Assembly: GCA_001766655.1 (NCBI GenBank)
Contig: MJCC01000006.1
Location: forward strand, 710,283-774,282
DNA: 64,000 bases
Source of the DNA: Phytomonas francai
Taxonomy: Eukaryota; Euglenozoa; Kinetoplastea; Trypanosomatida; Trypanosomatidae
Reading direction: 5' to 3'
Positions within the stretch are counted from its first letter, which is position 1. Every line of letters starts with the position of its first letter. Shown here in pieces: positions 1 to 8,759 of the stretch. Under the pieces are notes generated by a model. That model was given only the letters and a program-made list of their open reading frames with translations, made no database searches and was not told where the DNA came from. The position numbers and the translations under genes are program-made.

Positions 1-2730
1 AGTGGCACATGGATTTCTTTAGGATCTAACAGTTTAGTAAGACTTTTAGACATACAATGCGAGAAGATTGAATTTTTTAGCCCTTTGAATACGTGCATCG
101 TTGCATACAACAAGTGTGGAGGTCTTATAGCGATCTATCCCAATGATATAGCGACATCCGAGGAAAGAAGGATTTACCTTTACAACAGTGTGCTACATCC
201 CCATAGCATTTCACCTTCCATTTCAATGACGGATAATGTCGTGTTTATGTGCTGGAATGAATCCAGTGATCAACTGATAGTTGTCCTCAACAGCAAATCC
301 ATACATTTTTACAATTATCGAGGAGAGGTCGCATCGCCGACTATTTTTATTGATACATTACCGCAATTGTTTGCTTCTACCGAGTCTGGACTTGTTGGTC
401 TTACTTATTCTCGAGAAGATTTTCGAATTAGCCTGTTGTTTCTTCTGTATTCCGAGCGCGAGGGCTATGTGCAACAAGTAGTGGATTTACCCTCAGGGGT
501 CCAAAGGATGCTTTCATCTTCCGCGATGCTTGTTGTTCCGTCCCGACAGAGTGGAACGAGATTTCCGGAGGTTTATCTCCCAGCCATATCCACGTCTCTT
601 TTCTCTGATATTTACCATTGTGTGCTTAGCCCGGTCTCAAAGTGCAGCAACTTGAATATTTCCTTTTCAGGAGGGAGTATTAGGCAATTTGCGCTTTCAC
701 TGGACGGAAATTGTGTATCACTTTTACTAGAGGATGGATCCATTTACTGCACCAACAGGAGCTTTCAGGACGCCGTTAAAATAGGGCATATTGAGGTCCA
801 TAGGGCCCCTCAGCTCGCGTGGTGTAGTAATGGGTGTCTTGCGTGCTTAACGACGGGCGGTGTTGGCGATGGGGGTGCGGAGCCCTCGGCGACTTTATTG
901 CTTATCAATCCCGATGATCCCGAGGCCTCGGATTACGTCTATGATTTACCGCCCGATACCCTTTTATTGCAGGAGTGTGATGGCCTCCGTTTAATGGGTA
1001 CGGCACTTTATCAGTTTCTACAGGTGGTTTCTCCGGAGGTACGCCGTGTTTTCTCCGTCGGCTCGTGTGCCTACAGTGCGGTTTTGCTATCCACATACGA
1101 CGAGTACATCGCGGGAAACGCGGCAGCCGTTGCTATGATTCGTGAGATTCAACAAAATGCGGATGAATTGGTCGTCGCAATCAACGATTGTGTTGTGGCG
1201 TCGAATTATGAATTAGATCTCGTTCAGCAGAAACGATTGCTTCGGATCGCAGCTTTCGGAAAGTCGTTTTGTTCCGTTTATAGTTCGGATTTTTTCTTGA
1301 ACACTGCGCAGAAGCTTCGGGTTAGAAATACGTTGCGAAGCTGCTCGATGGGAATGCTCTTAACCCACGAGCAGCTCTGCGCTATTGGTGAAGAAAGGCT
1401 TATCAACCGACTTATTAGTTGCGATCAGTACCAAGTGGCCTACTCAATCTGCGATAGCTTGGGCATTCCGTGCGATGTTCTACTTAATAAATGGGCTCTG
1501 GCTAAGCTCACGAACAGTGGGAAAAGCGCACCGCAGGAGAAGGAAGTTGCGAACTTGATTGTCCAGAAGCTGAGGAAATTCAATCGACCCTTATTTTCGG
1601 AATTGGCAAGGCTTGCCAATATGAGGGGGAATAGGGTTGCGGCTCTTGTCTTTCTCGGAGCTGAGGCCAATCCTTCGCGTCGGGTGCTGATGTTTCTTAC
1701 CATCGGTGAACCTGAATTGGCGTTAGAGAGTGCCGTAGCCACAAGTGATACCGATCTCATCTTCACGGTCGTATCGCATTTGATTGAAAGTCGAGGAGCT
1801 CAGTCGATCCCGCTTCTGGAGGTTTACGAGGAATCCAAAGCGTTGCTTTTCCAATACTCATTTGCCAGTGAAGTCAACCCCCAGGCCATGGATGCGTTCT
1901 TCCAAAAACATCCTCGATACCAGATTAGGATTGGCTTGCATAGGTATTTCCAGGAAGAAAAGCGTTTACGACTGTCGCTTGCAAATTCGCATCTTCGCGC
2001 CGAGGTCCAGTGGGAGATGCTCCAAGAGTGCAAGGCTACAGCAGTCCAGCAAACCATCGCTCTTGCTTCAAAAGAGGCGAAACCCTATCCCCCGTCCAAC
2101 ACGCATGGGTTTAATAAGCTGTTTTCGCCGCTTCTGAATTCGAGCGAGGCTACTCCCCCCTCAGACTCCAACGTGAAGTCTCTTCGAACCCATTTATCGG
2201 TTATCGAGGACCAAACGCATCTCATGAAGCAGTTTAACGACGATCGCTTTTTAACGGCCAGCATTGTCGATATGATTCACTTGGTGCTTGAGCACGGGCG
2301 GCAGTCGGCCGCGGAAAAGTTGAAAATCAAATATCATATTCCGGACAAGACGTTCCAGTGGTGTATGTTGAATGCCTTTTCACGAACGGGGCAATGGTCA
2401 TTCGTTGACGAGCTGGGGAGTAAACCGCCCACCCAGCTTTTCATCGGCGCGGAGCATTTTGTCAGCATTTTATTATTCCACAATCGTCCCCAGCAGGCGA
2501 AGCGGTACATTTCCCGGGTCCCCCTCATCGAGCGGAGGATGGAGTATTTCGTTCTTTGCGAGGACTGGTCGACCGCCGCGGCCGATTGCCGACAGAACGG
2601 GGACCCCAATTTGCTTTCGCAGCTCAAAGAACGCGCGAAGGGAAATGCCAAAGTGCTCGAGCAGATCGACCAGGGGTGGAACCAGCAGCCGAGATCGTCG
2701 GGTCTGAATCTCGGCCGACTCTTCCTCTGA
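1..2730 (+). CDS. VPS16: VPS16, HOPS/CORVET tethering subunit (5' end outside window)
   Basis: VPS16 is a core subunit of the HOPS and CORVET complexes that tether endosomes, lysosomes and vacuoles before fusion. The frame is open from base 1 with no start ATG, so the N-terminus lies upstream; 909 codons are visible. The N-terminal half is beta-propeller-like and includes a segment matching the Vps16_N signature (PQLAWCSNG, then VVSPEVRRVFSVGS). The C-terminal half is helical, with KRLLRIAAFGKSF, SGDTDLIF-like (ATSDTDLIFTVVSHL) and FRIPDK-like (YHIPDKTFQW) stretches that recall animal VPS16. The total is close to the family's usual 830-850 residues plus small insertions, so probably only a few tens of residues are missing. 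A Rab5-like gene lies 10 kb downstream, but that is shared transcription, not an operon. The identification rests on remembered family motifs and I am confident of it. Confidence 0.85.
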   Translation, partial: SGTWISLGSNSLVRLLDIQCEKIEFFSPLNTCIVAYNKCGGLIAIYPNDIATSEERRIYLYNSVLHPHSISPSISMTDNVVFMCWNESSDQLIVVLNSKSIHFYNYRGEVASPTIFIDTLPQLFASTESGLVGLTYSREDFRISLLFLLYSEREGYVQQVVDLPSGVQRMLSSSAMLVVPSRQSGTRFPEVYLPAISTSLFSDIYHCVLSPVSKCSNLNISFSGGSIRQFALSLDGNCVSLLLEDGSIYCTNRSFQDAVKIGHIEVHRAPQLAWCSNGCLACLTTGGVGDGGAEPSATLLLINPDDPEASDYVYDLPPDTLLLQECDGLRLMGTALYQFLQVVSPEVRRVFSVGSCAYSAVLLSTYDEYIAGNAAAVAMIREIQQNADELVVAINDCVVASNYELDLVQQKRLLRIAAFGKSFCSVYSSDFFLNTAQKLRVRNTLRSCSMGMLLTHEQLCAIGEERLINRLISCDQYQVAYSICDSLGIPCDVLLNKWALAKLTNSGKSAPQEKEVANLIVQKLRKFNRPLFSELARLANMRGNRVAALVFLGAEANPSRRVLMFLTIGEPELALESAVATSDTDLIFTVVSHLIESRGAQSIPLLEVYEESKALLFQYSFASEVNPQAMDAFFQKHPRYQIRIGLHRYFQEEKRLRLSLANSHLRAEVQWEMLQECKATAVQQTIALASKEAKPYPPSNTHGFNKLFSPLLNSSEATPPSDSNVKSLRTHLSVIEDQTHLMKQFNDDRFLTASIVDMIHLVLEHGRQSAAEKLKIKYHIPDKTFQWCMLNAFSRTGQWSFVDELGSKPPTQLFIGAEHFVSILLFHNRPQQAKRYISRVPLIERRMEYFVLCEDWSTAAADCRQNGDPNLLSQLKERAKGNAKVLEQIDQGWNQQPRSSGLNLGRLFL

Positions 2731-3064
2731 TTTTTCCGTGTGATTGCTACTTTTGTTTGTTTATTCACCATCCATCTATATATTTATATGGGTATGCATG
2801 CTAACGTAACCGAACTGGAGAGGGCATGCGGACCTCCATGAGAAAGGATGTGCATGTCATTTTACTCCTTGTTCGTTATTTTCTCTTTATGTTTTTTTTT
2901 CTCGTCTTGTTGAGGTTTACGCGATATTATAGCAACCAACCGAACAGGAAAAGCACTCGATCGGGTGTGTGCTGTTCTTTTCATACGTTTGAAGGGTTCT
3001 CCTCATTTAGATAGTATATTCCCGGTGATTTAAACTATTCTTTTGGCTAGTAAATTACCGGAAG
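2731..3064 (+). other. Spacer VPS16-PKAC, with trans-splice acceptor
   Basis: AT-rich spacer. A pyrimidine-rich stretch (about 3036-3046) ends in AG at 3049-3050, 15 bases before the PKAC ATG, which fits a spliced-leader acceptor. A short open frame at 2826-3014 has no support as a gene. Confidence 0.5.
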
Positions 3065-4063
3065 ATGGTGACTAAGGATGAAGCGAGCAAATGGAAGTTA
3101 TCGGATTTAGAGCTCCTTGAGACCGTCGGCACGGGCACCTTTGGCCGTGTTCGGATATGTCGGAACAAAGAGACGTCGAAGTTCTGTGCGTTGAAGATTA
3201 TGAAAAAGCAGGAAATTCTGCGCATGAAGCAGGTAGATCACACTCTCGCAGAGGCTAGCATCCTTAGTGAAATGTCTCACCCTTTCATTGTAAATATGCT
3301 TAAAGGTTATATGGATGAGGACCATCTCTACATTTTGATGGAGTATATCCCCGGTGGGGAGTTGTTTTCGCATTTGCGTAAGGTAGGAAAATTTCCGAAC
3401 GATGTAGCAAAGTTCTATTCCGCCGAAGTGATTTTAGCCTTTGAGTATCTGCACAATAAAGGGATTGTGTACCGCGACCTCAAGCCGGAAAACCTCCTCC
3501 TGAACTACGATGGCAACATTAAAATCACCGACTTTGGCTTTGCAAAGCGCGTAGTAGATCGGACCTTTACTCTTTGTGGGACGCCCGAGTACCTGGCCCC
3601 CGAGATCATCCAAGGTAAGGGCCATGGAAAGGCGGTGGACTGGTGGGCTCTGGGGATTCTACTATATGAAATGCTTGTAGGCTATCCGCCCTTCTTTGAC
3701 GAGCACCCGTATAAAATCTACGAGCGAATCCTCGAGGGTAAGGTGTTATTTCCACACTGGGTGGACGCGAGGGCGAAGGATTTAATTAGGGAGCTTCTCA
3801 CGCCGGATTGCAGTAAGCGCCTCGGTAGCCGGAAGCGTGGGGCGCATGATATCAAGCACCACCAATTCTACAATGGCGTGGACTGGGATGTGGTGCTCAT
3901 GCGGAAGGTGAACGCGCCGATCTCGATTCGATTTCACAGACCGGGGGATACGCGGTATTTCGACAAGTACCCCGAGAGCCCCCATCAACCCCTCCGCGCG
4001 CTGACTTCGGCCCAGCAGGAGGTGTTTGCGAATTTTTGTGATGGAAATTATACGCAGGAGTGA
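3065..4063 (+). CDS. PKAC3: Protein kinase A catalytic subunit
   Basis: AGC-family serine/threonine kinase, the catalytic subunit of the trypanosomatid PKA (whose regulatory subunit in kinetoplastids may not respond to cAMP). All key motifs are present: glycine loop GTGTFG at residues 22-27, the ATP-binding lysine K44 in ALKIMKK, catalytic loop YRDLKPEN, DFG in ITDFGFAK, and the activation segment with TFTLCGTPEYLAPE carrying the PDK1-site threonine. The stretch VDWWALGILLYEM plus YPPFF is typical of PKA rather than other AGC kinases. A C-terminal FANF resembles the hydrophobic motif. The length, 332 residues, is normal. The ATG is the first after the acceptor at 3049-3050. The paralogue name PKAC3 is inferred from the adjacent PDEA gene, a pairing I recall from other trypanosomatids; the family call is certain, the number less so. 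Confidence 0.9.
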   Translation: MVTKDEASKWKLSDLELLETVGTGTFGRVRICRNKETSKFCALKIMKKQEILRMKQVDHTLAEASILSEMSHPFIVNMLKGYMDEDHLYILMEYIPGGELFSHLRKVGKFPNDVAKFYSAEVILAFEYLHNKGIVYRDLKPENLLLNYDGNIKITDFGFAKRVVDRTFTLCGTPEYLAPEIIQGKGHGKAVDWWALGILLYEMLVGYPPFFDEHPYKIYERILEGKVLFPHWVDARAKDLIRELLTPDCSKRLGSRKRGAHDIKHHQFYNGVDWDVVLMRKVNAPISIRFHRPGDTRYFDKYPESPHQPLRALTSAQQEVFANFCDGNYTQE

Positions 4064-5011
4064 TGCGGTGCGTTGTGTTGGTGCGCGAAGGTAAGGAATT
4101 AAGTAGCAGCAATTGAGGCGAAATGTTTTTTTTTTTCGCTGAGGAGAGCTGGGACCCAAAATACACTGGAGGAGAGACTATTGTTGTGGGATGAGTTGCG
4201 AGGAAACAACAACAACAACAACAACAAACAAAACAATCATGTACTGTGGGGATACTTTTCTATTTATCATGTATACATGCACGATTCCTAAGAGTGAAAT
4301 ATGTACATCAAAGATTTGGTAGCCTTAACGAAATGCAGTTTGCCATATATGAGCACAACTCGTTTTATATTTTTATTAGTTCAGGCTAGAAATGCATTTA
4401 TTATTTTTTTGCAGATGTGAGATCCAATTTTTTTATTTTAAGTTATTGAGTCTTTGGTATCCTATGTTTGGTTCACCTTTTTTCGGTATTAAGTTACCCT
4501 TTTCATCGTTTTCCACGCTAAGTTATATTTTAGTGAACTGGGGAAGAAAAAGAGAGGCTATTGCTACGTTTGATTCCTGAGCTCAATGGAATATTTGTTA
4601 TTCTTGTTTTCAGTTTTGAAATCTTAAACTATGTGAACATGGGAAATCGGCATTGTGAACAAATTTCTAACACAAATGAGAAGTTAGAAAGAAAAGTTAA
4701 CCTTTTCATTTTTCCGTATAGTGATTATATCATTGCATATTGTTTGCGTGTTGTTTTTTACTGTCAACTAGAAACATGCATACCATAGATGTAGCATGAA
4801 TAGCGAGGCGCGTTTTGATCGGATGCAAGCGCATAATAAGAGCCATCGGGCTTATCTCCACAGCACCATGAAACGAAGATGTCGAGCCTATATCATTTAA
4901 AAATGAACGAAACTGAAAGTGAGACCTATCTTCGTAAATTTCGAACCTCCTGTCGCTTTCTGTCTGTTACACGAAAAAAAAAGGATTTTGCTTTTTCTTT
5001 TGTTTGTTTCT

Positions 5012-5013
5012 AG
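5012..5013 (+). promoter_or_regulatory. Predicted trans-splice acceptor AG for PDEA
   Basis: The AG follows an almost unbroken pyrimidine tract from 4988 with only single G interruptions. This is the standard layout of a kinetoplastid spliced-leader addition site. It would give a 5' UTR containing the GT repeat. Confidence 0.5.
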
Positions 5014-5024
5014 CTGTGTCATCT

Positions 5025-5028
<4 letters not shown>

Positions 5029-5057
<29 letters not shown>
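5029..5057 (+). repeat. (GT)n microsatellite in predicted 5' UTR of PDEA
   Basis: Uninterrupted GT dinucleotide run of 29 bases lying between the predicted splice acceptor and the start codon, so it would be present in the mature mRNA. Confidence 0.9.
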
Positions 5058-5164
5058 ACTTCAACAACAACAAATCTTCTCAGGCGCAGGGGACGGGCGT
5101 TGCATGATAAAAACTCTGACACAAGGGGGGGCCCGTGTGTGTGCGCGAATACCGTCCAGATCGG

Positions 5165-7063
5165 ATGCTCGAAATGCTCGCGCAGCTGCACAAGCTGCCC
5201 GTGATGTACGCGTCGTCGGTGGAAAAAATTGTCATGATGGGCTTCATGACGGAAGACGCCCAAAGGCTGGGTCTGTACGCCTTTGACGCCGCCGCGGAAT
5301 TGTCTTTCAAGTACGAATACGATAAAGAGGCTCTTGGCGTGGTGAAAAATAGGGCAGGAAGGGAGATGGGTTGGGCTGAATTCTTCCAGACGGTGGCCTT
5401 GTCATTTAGCAAAAACTGTGTTTCCGTGCAGAAATTCACTTGCGTCGACATGGAGGACACTGCCAGCGAAGAACTTTCGGACCAAAGCCACACCGCTTCC
5501 TCTACCAATGAGCTACACCTTTTTTGCTATGAGATCGAATTCATCTTAACTCAAACCACGGAAGATATGCAGACGTACATCTTGGAGCGAATGATTCAAA
5601 CACAGCGACTCCTATCGCACCCCAAAGAGTGCCAGAAGGTCTTATTGCAAACCGTGAGCGATGAGGCCATTATGCGAGATCGATGTGAAAAACTTAATGT
5701 GCAGCTCCTTTCACTGCAAAAGTTACTGGTTCGCACCCTGCAACATGTGGAGTCCAAAAAAGCGAGGCTGTTGGAATTAAAAAAAATTATTAGTCTTGAG
5801 TCGAAGAACCAAGAAAGGAATCCATGGGTGGCGGTCAAAGAACGGCAGTGGTGGGAGAATCCTGGCAATGCAGGAAGGGTGCCGAATCCACTTATCGATC
5901 GGACCTGTAGAGACTTTGACAAAAAATTGTTGCGTTTAATTAAAAGTCGATGGATAAAAAGAGAGGAATGCGATCTCGCGTCGGCTGCTAACCGGGTCGT
6001 GAGACCTTACGGTTCTCAGGAACTTGCCGAAAGAATAGCGCACCTTAGTAATACTCAGTACCGGTCTATATGGCAAGCGCTGGATAAAATAGACGATTGG
6101 GACTATAGCGTGTTCGACATCCAAATCGCCATGACCGGCGATCATGGTGAATCGCTTTCGAATCAACCCTGCGGGGGATCTCTTTTTGTGACCTTGTATG
6201 CTCTTTTGTGCAAGTACAACTTTCTGCACGAGTTTGGAATGGATGAACAGATCGTGCTGAATTGGATTACTATCGTAGAGGCTGGTTATCACGCGAATCC
6301 CTATCACAATTCCATGCACGCCGCCGACGTGGTGCAAATCCTCCATTTTATTATTACTAAGGGTGGACTTGCTCGCAAGTTCGGGCTTACGAGGCTGCAA
6401 ATATTCTCTGCCCTCTTTGCAGCCGCGATTCACGATTTTGATCATCCTGGCATCAATAATCAGTTCCACATAAAAACTCGGAGTTACCTGGCCACGTTGT
6501 ACAACGATCACAGCGTGTTGGAGAATTTGCACGTTAGCAGTGTATTTGAGTTAATGAGAAATCCCGAGTTCAATATCCTAGCAAGCTTTCAGGAGGATCA
6601 ACGAAGGGAGATCCGAGAGACGGTGATAGAGATGGTGTTGGCTACTGACATGGGTTTGCACGAAAAGTATCTTGCACAACTTAAAATAAAGCTCCAGGAA
6701 CGTACCGTGTTCACAAGTTATGAAAACCAGATTATGGGTTTGGCATTAGGACTGAAGATGGCCGATGTCTCCAACTGTGGTCGTCCGTTAGATATCTATT
6801 TACAATGGAGCGCAAAGATATCGGATGAATTTTATCAACAAGGCGACCGTGAGAGAGGTTTGGGGATGTACTGTAGCCCTTTCATGGATCGTCTTCAGCC
6901 CACCATGGGAAAGGGGCAAGTGGCATTTATAAACTTTATTGTCATCCCGTTTTTCGAACAACTAGCGGTGCTTCTTCCAGACCTACGCTTTGTTGTAGAT
7001 TTTGCTGAGAAGACCAAGAGATACCGGTCCATACATGACAGCATGGAGGGTAGTGTAGCTTGA
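5165..7063 (+). CDS. PDEA: Class I cAMP phosphodiesterase, PDEA-like
   Basis: Hydrolyses cyclic nucleotides, ending PKA-type signalling. From the first in-frame ATG the protein has 632 residues. The N-terminal half has no GAF or FYVE domain that I can see and contains a charged, probably coiled-coil stretch (about residues 145-220). The C-terminal half is a class I PDE catalytic domain: YHNSMHAADV with metal-ligand histidines near residues 381 and 385, HDFDHPG at 423-429, then LKMADVSNCGRP. Lack of GAF domains and a length near 620 fit PDEA rather than PDEB or PDEC. The start is uncertain: a stop at 5117-5119 closes the frame upstream, and GTG at 5135 is unlikely as a start. The first ATG after the splice acceptor, 5104, is out of frame across a run of seven Gs (5125-5131). 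Confidence 0.9.
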   Translation: MLEMLAQLHKLPVMYASSVEKIVMMGFMTEDAQRLGLYAFDAAAELSFKYEYDKEALGVVKNRAGREMGWAEFFQTVALSFSKNCVSVQKFTCVDMEDTASEELSDQSHTASSTNELHLFCYEIEFILTQTTEDMQTYILERMIQTQRLLSHPKECQKVLLQTVSDEAIMRDRCEKLNVQLLSLQKLLVRTLQHVESKKARLLELKKIISLESKNQERNPWVAVKERQWWENPGNAGRVPNPLIDRTCRDFDKKLLRLIKSRWIKREECDLASAANRVVRPYGSQELAERIAHLSNTQYRSIWQALDKIDDWDYSVFDIQIAMTGDHGESLSNQPCGGSLFVTLYALLCKYNFLHEFGMDEQIVLNWITIVEAGYHANPYHNSMHAADVVQILHFIITKGGLARKFGLTRLQIFSALFAAAIHDFDHPGINNQFHIKTRSYLATLYNDHSVLENLHVSSVFELMRNPEFNILASFQEDQRREIRETVIEMVLATDMGLHEKYLAQLKIKLQERTVFTSYENQIMGLALGLKMADVSNCGRPLDIYLQWSAKISDEFYQQGDRERGLGMYCSPFMDRLQPTMGKGQVAFINFIVIPFFEQLAVLLPDLRFVVDFAEKTKRYRSIHDSMEGSVA

Positions 7064-7557
7064 TCCTTATGTTGAATGAGCTGCAAGCAATGAGGTTCTT
7101 TTCCTGTCACTCGTTATAAGCTATTGTTTTTGCATTTTCATAATGCCTTGATGTTTTTAGCCTTTTTTAATTATCTGAGACTTTTTAGCTCAGTATGCAG
7201 ACTACAACCAGTAAACCTTTTTGTATCATTGTTTCCTAGGATCTTCGGATCATCTTTTCTCAAAAAATTCTTTGCCAGATAATGGACTTAATCGCATAAT
7301 AAATCCAAAGGGTTAACAATTTTCTTATATTCTTGCTTAAATTGATGTGAACTCTGAGCATTTTGCTGGTACAATGAATCCCTCAGCCAGGTCTTGTATA
7401 TATTTATGCTTTTCTTTCAAATGCTAAGAGCGACTCCTTAAATTTAATATGGATCTCTTTTTTTTTTTGTGAGCTTTCTTCTTGAATTCTTTATTTTGGA
7501 GACCAATACCCAAGGGAAACAGGGTATCACCACCATTGAAAGGAGGGTAGGAACTCA
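7064..7557 (+). other. Spacer PDEA-ankyrin gene
   Basis: AT-rich, no gene seen. A long T tract at about 7456-7469 followed by AG at 7472-7473 and a second pyrimidine-rich stretch before AG at 7500-7501 are candidate acceptors for the ankyrin gene. Confidence 0.4.
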
Positions 7558-8508
7558 ATGAGTCGCACTCATCTTTCGGAGCTGTGTTCTAAAGATGAAG
7601 TGGAACCCATTTATGTTTATCTTCGACAGATAGCTCCAGACGCAATCGAATGGGCTGACGATGGGGGCCGCGAATGCGAGGAGGATTCGATTCAATACAT
7701 GAATGGGGTATGGGGATTTCGAGATGCGGATGGCCGCACGGCGTTTCACTGGGCGATCGCGCTTCGCAATTACGGGTTGGCGAATACGCTCATGAAGGCG
7801 CCCTACCGCTCTCCCGTGCTCAGCGAGGACGAGGACGGCGTGACGCCTTTCATGACGGCCTGCATGGTGGGGGCCCCCGAGAAGTTCGTCGCCGCCCTCC
7901 TCGAGGAAAGCATCTCCGTCTACGATCGCTTTCTCAACTGCCCTGTCCTCCAGCGACGGCAGGTGAAAGCAGAGGGGGGGGGGAGGACGAACGATGGGGG
8001 GCCTAAGGCCGCTGGAACTCACAACGGGGGTGAGGGAGGCGCGGAGGGTGGGGGTGTGGTGAACAATGCCGCACGCAACGCCCCCAACGAGGCGCCTGCC
8101 TCTCATGAGCTTGTCGCCAGAACCAAGATCGTTAATGCGGAGGATACAATGGGGAATACGGCGCTTCTGCATGTTGCCAGTCGTGGGCACAATCATTTGA
8201 TCGACTTTTTGATACGAAATGGGGCGGATTTGAACCATCAGAATAAACGTGGCCAGACGGCCCTCCATCGCTCCGTTGGCCGTGGCAATACGGGCACTGT
8301 TGAGAGTCTTTTGTGTGCTAGTAAGCAGAAGGTCAATAGGTCCAAAGAGGAGCATCGACGTTGGGTGAATCTTCAAGATGATAGGGGCGATACTGCCTTG
8401 TTTTACGCTTCCATGGAGAACAATGAGGATTTGGGAAGCCTTTTGCTTCAGAATGGGGCGAACCGAGACTTACGCAACAAGGATGGAAAGAGTTTTTGGG
8501 AGGTTTAA
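7558..8508 (+). CDS. Ankyrin-repeat protein
   Basis: Protein of 316 residues built of ankyrin repeats, which are protein-interaction modules. One repeat lies near residues 58-85 (DADGRTAFHWAIALRNYG) and a second follows (DGVTPFMTACMVGAP). A low-complexity Gly/Asn-rich insert occupies about 140-180. Three more repeats run to the C-terminus: GNTALLHVASRGHN, GQTALHRSVGRGN and GDTALFYASMENNE. The insert is coded by a G-rich stretch that includes a run of ten Gs (7975-7984), which is prone to sequencing error, but the frame is kept through it. ATG is followed by SRTHLSELCSKD. No enzymatic domain is visible, so the partner and pathway cannot be read from the sequence. Confidence 0.8.
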   Translation: MSRTHLSELCSKDEVEPIYVYLRQIAPDAIEWADDGGRECEEDSIQYMNGVWGFRDADGRTAFHWAIALRNYGLANTLMKAPYRSPVLSEDEDGVTPFMTACMVGAPEKFVAALLEESISVYDRFLNCPVLQRRQVKAEGGGRTNDGGPKAAGTHNGGEGGAEGGGVVNNAARNAPNEAPASHELVARTKIVNAEDTMGNTALLHVASRGHNHLIDFLIRNGADLNHQNKRGQTALHRSVGRGNTGTVESLLCASKQKVNRSKEEHRRWVNLQDDRGDTALFYASMENNEDLGSLLLQNGANRDLRNKDGKSFWEV

Positions 8509-8759
8509 ATACCATGCAATGCTTATTGTTGATATTATTATTACCATTGGAGTCGACCTCTCATCCCATAGGAGGCTTGGCATAGCTTTGCCTTCGTATT
8601 CGAAACGGGGAACGTCTGAGGAGATCTATCAAGGTGTATTCGTATTTCCCGCCCCCCCCACCCCTGAATAGGGTCATGATTCTATCAAATTATTATTATC
8701 ATAATGAAATCCTCAAAAATAATTTACACATAATAAATAGGACCATACCAAAGGACTGA

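Larger units (their letters stand above)
4064..5164 (+). other. Spacer PKAC-PDEA, with AAC and GT repeats and an acceptor
   Basis: About 1.1 kb, AT-rich. It holds an (AAC)n run (4204-4227), several short open frames with no protein-like composition, and a strong polypyrimidine tract (4988-5010) ending in TAG with AG at 5012-5013. A (GT)n repeat follows (5029-5057). The first ATG after the acceptor is 5104, out of frame with the PDE gene. Confidence 0.5.

Noticed and set aside
4561..4788. 75-residue frame in the PKAC-PDEA spacer
   Set aside because: AT-rich composition, no acceptor close to its start, no domain.
4936..4946. TTCGAACC-like match to a reversed tRNA B box
   Set aside because: No matching A box or cloverleaf-forming sequence at the right distance; a chance match.
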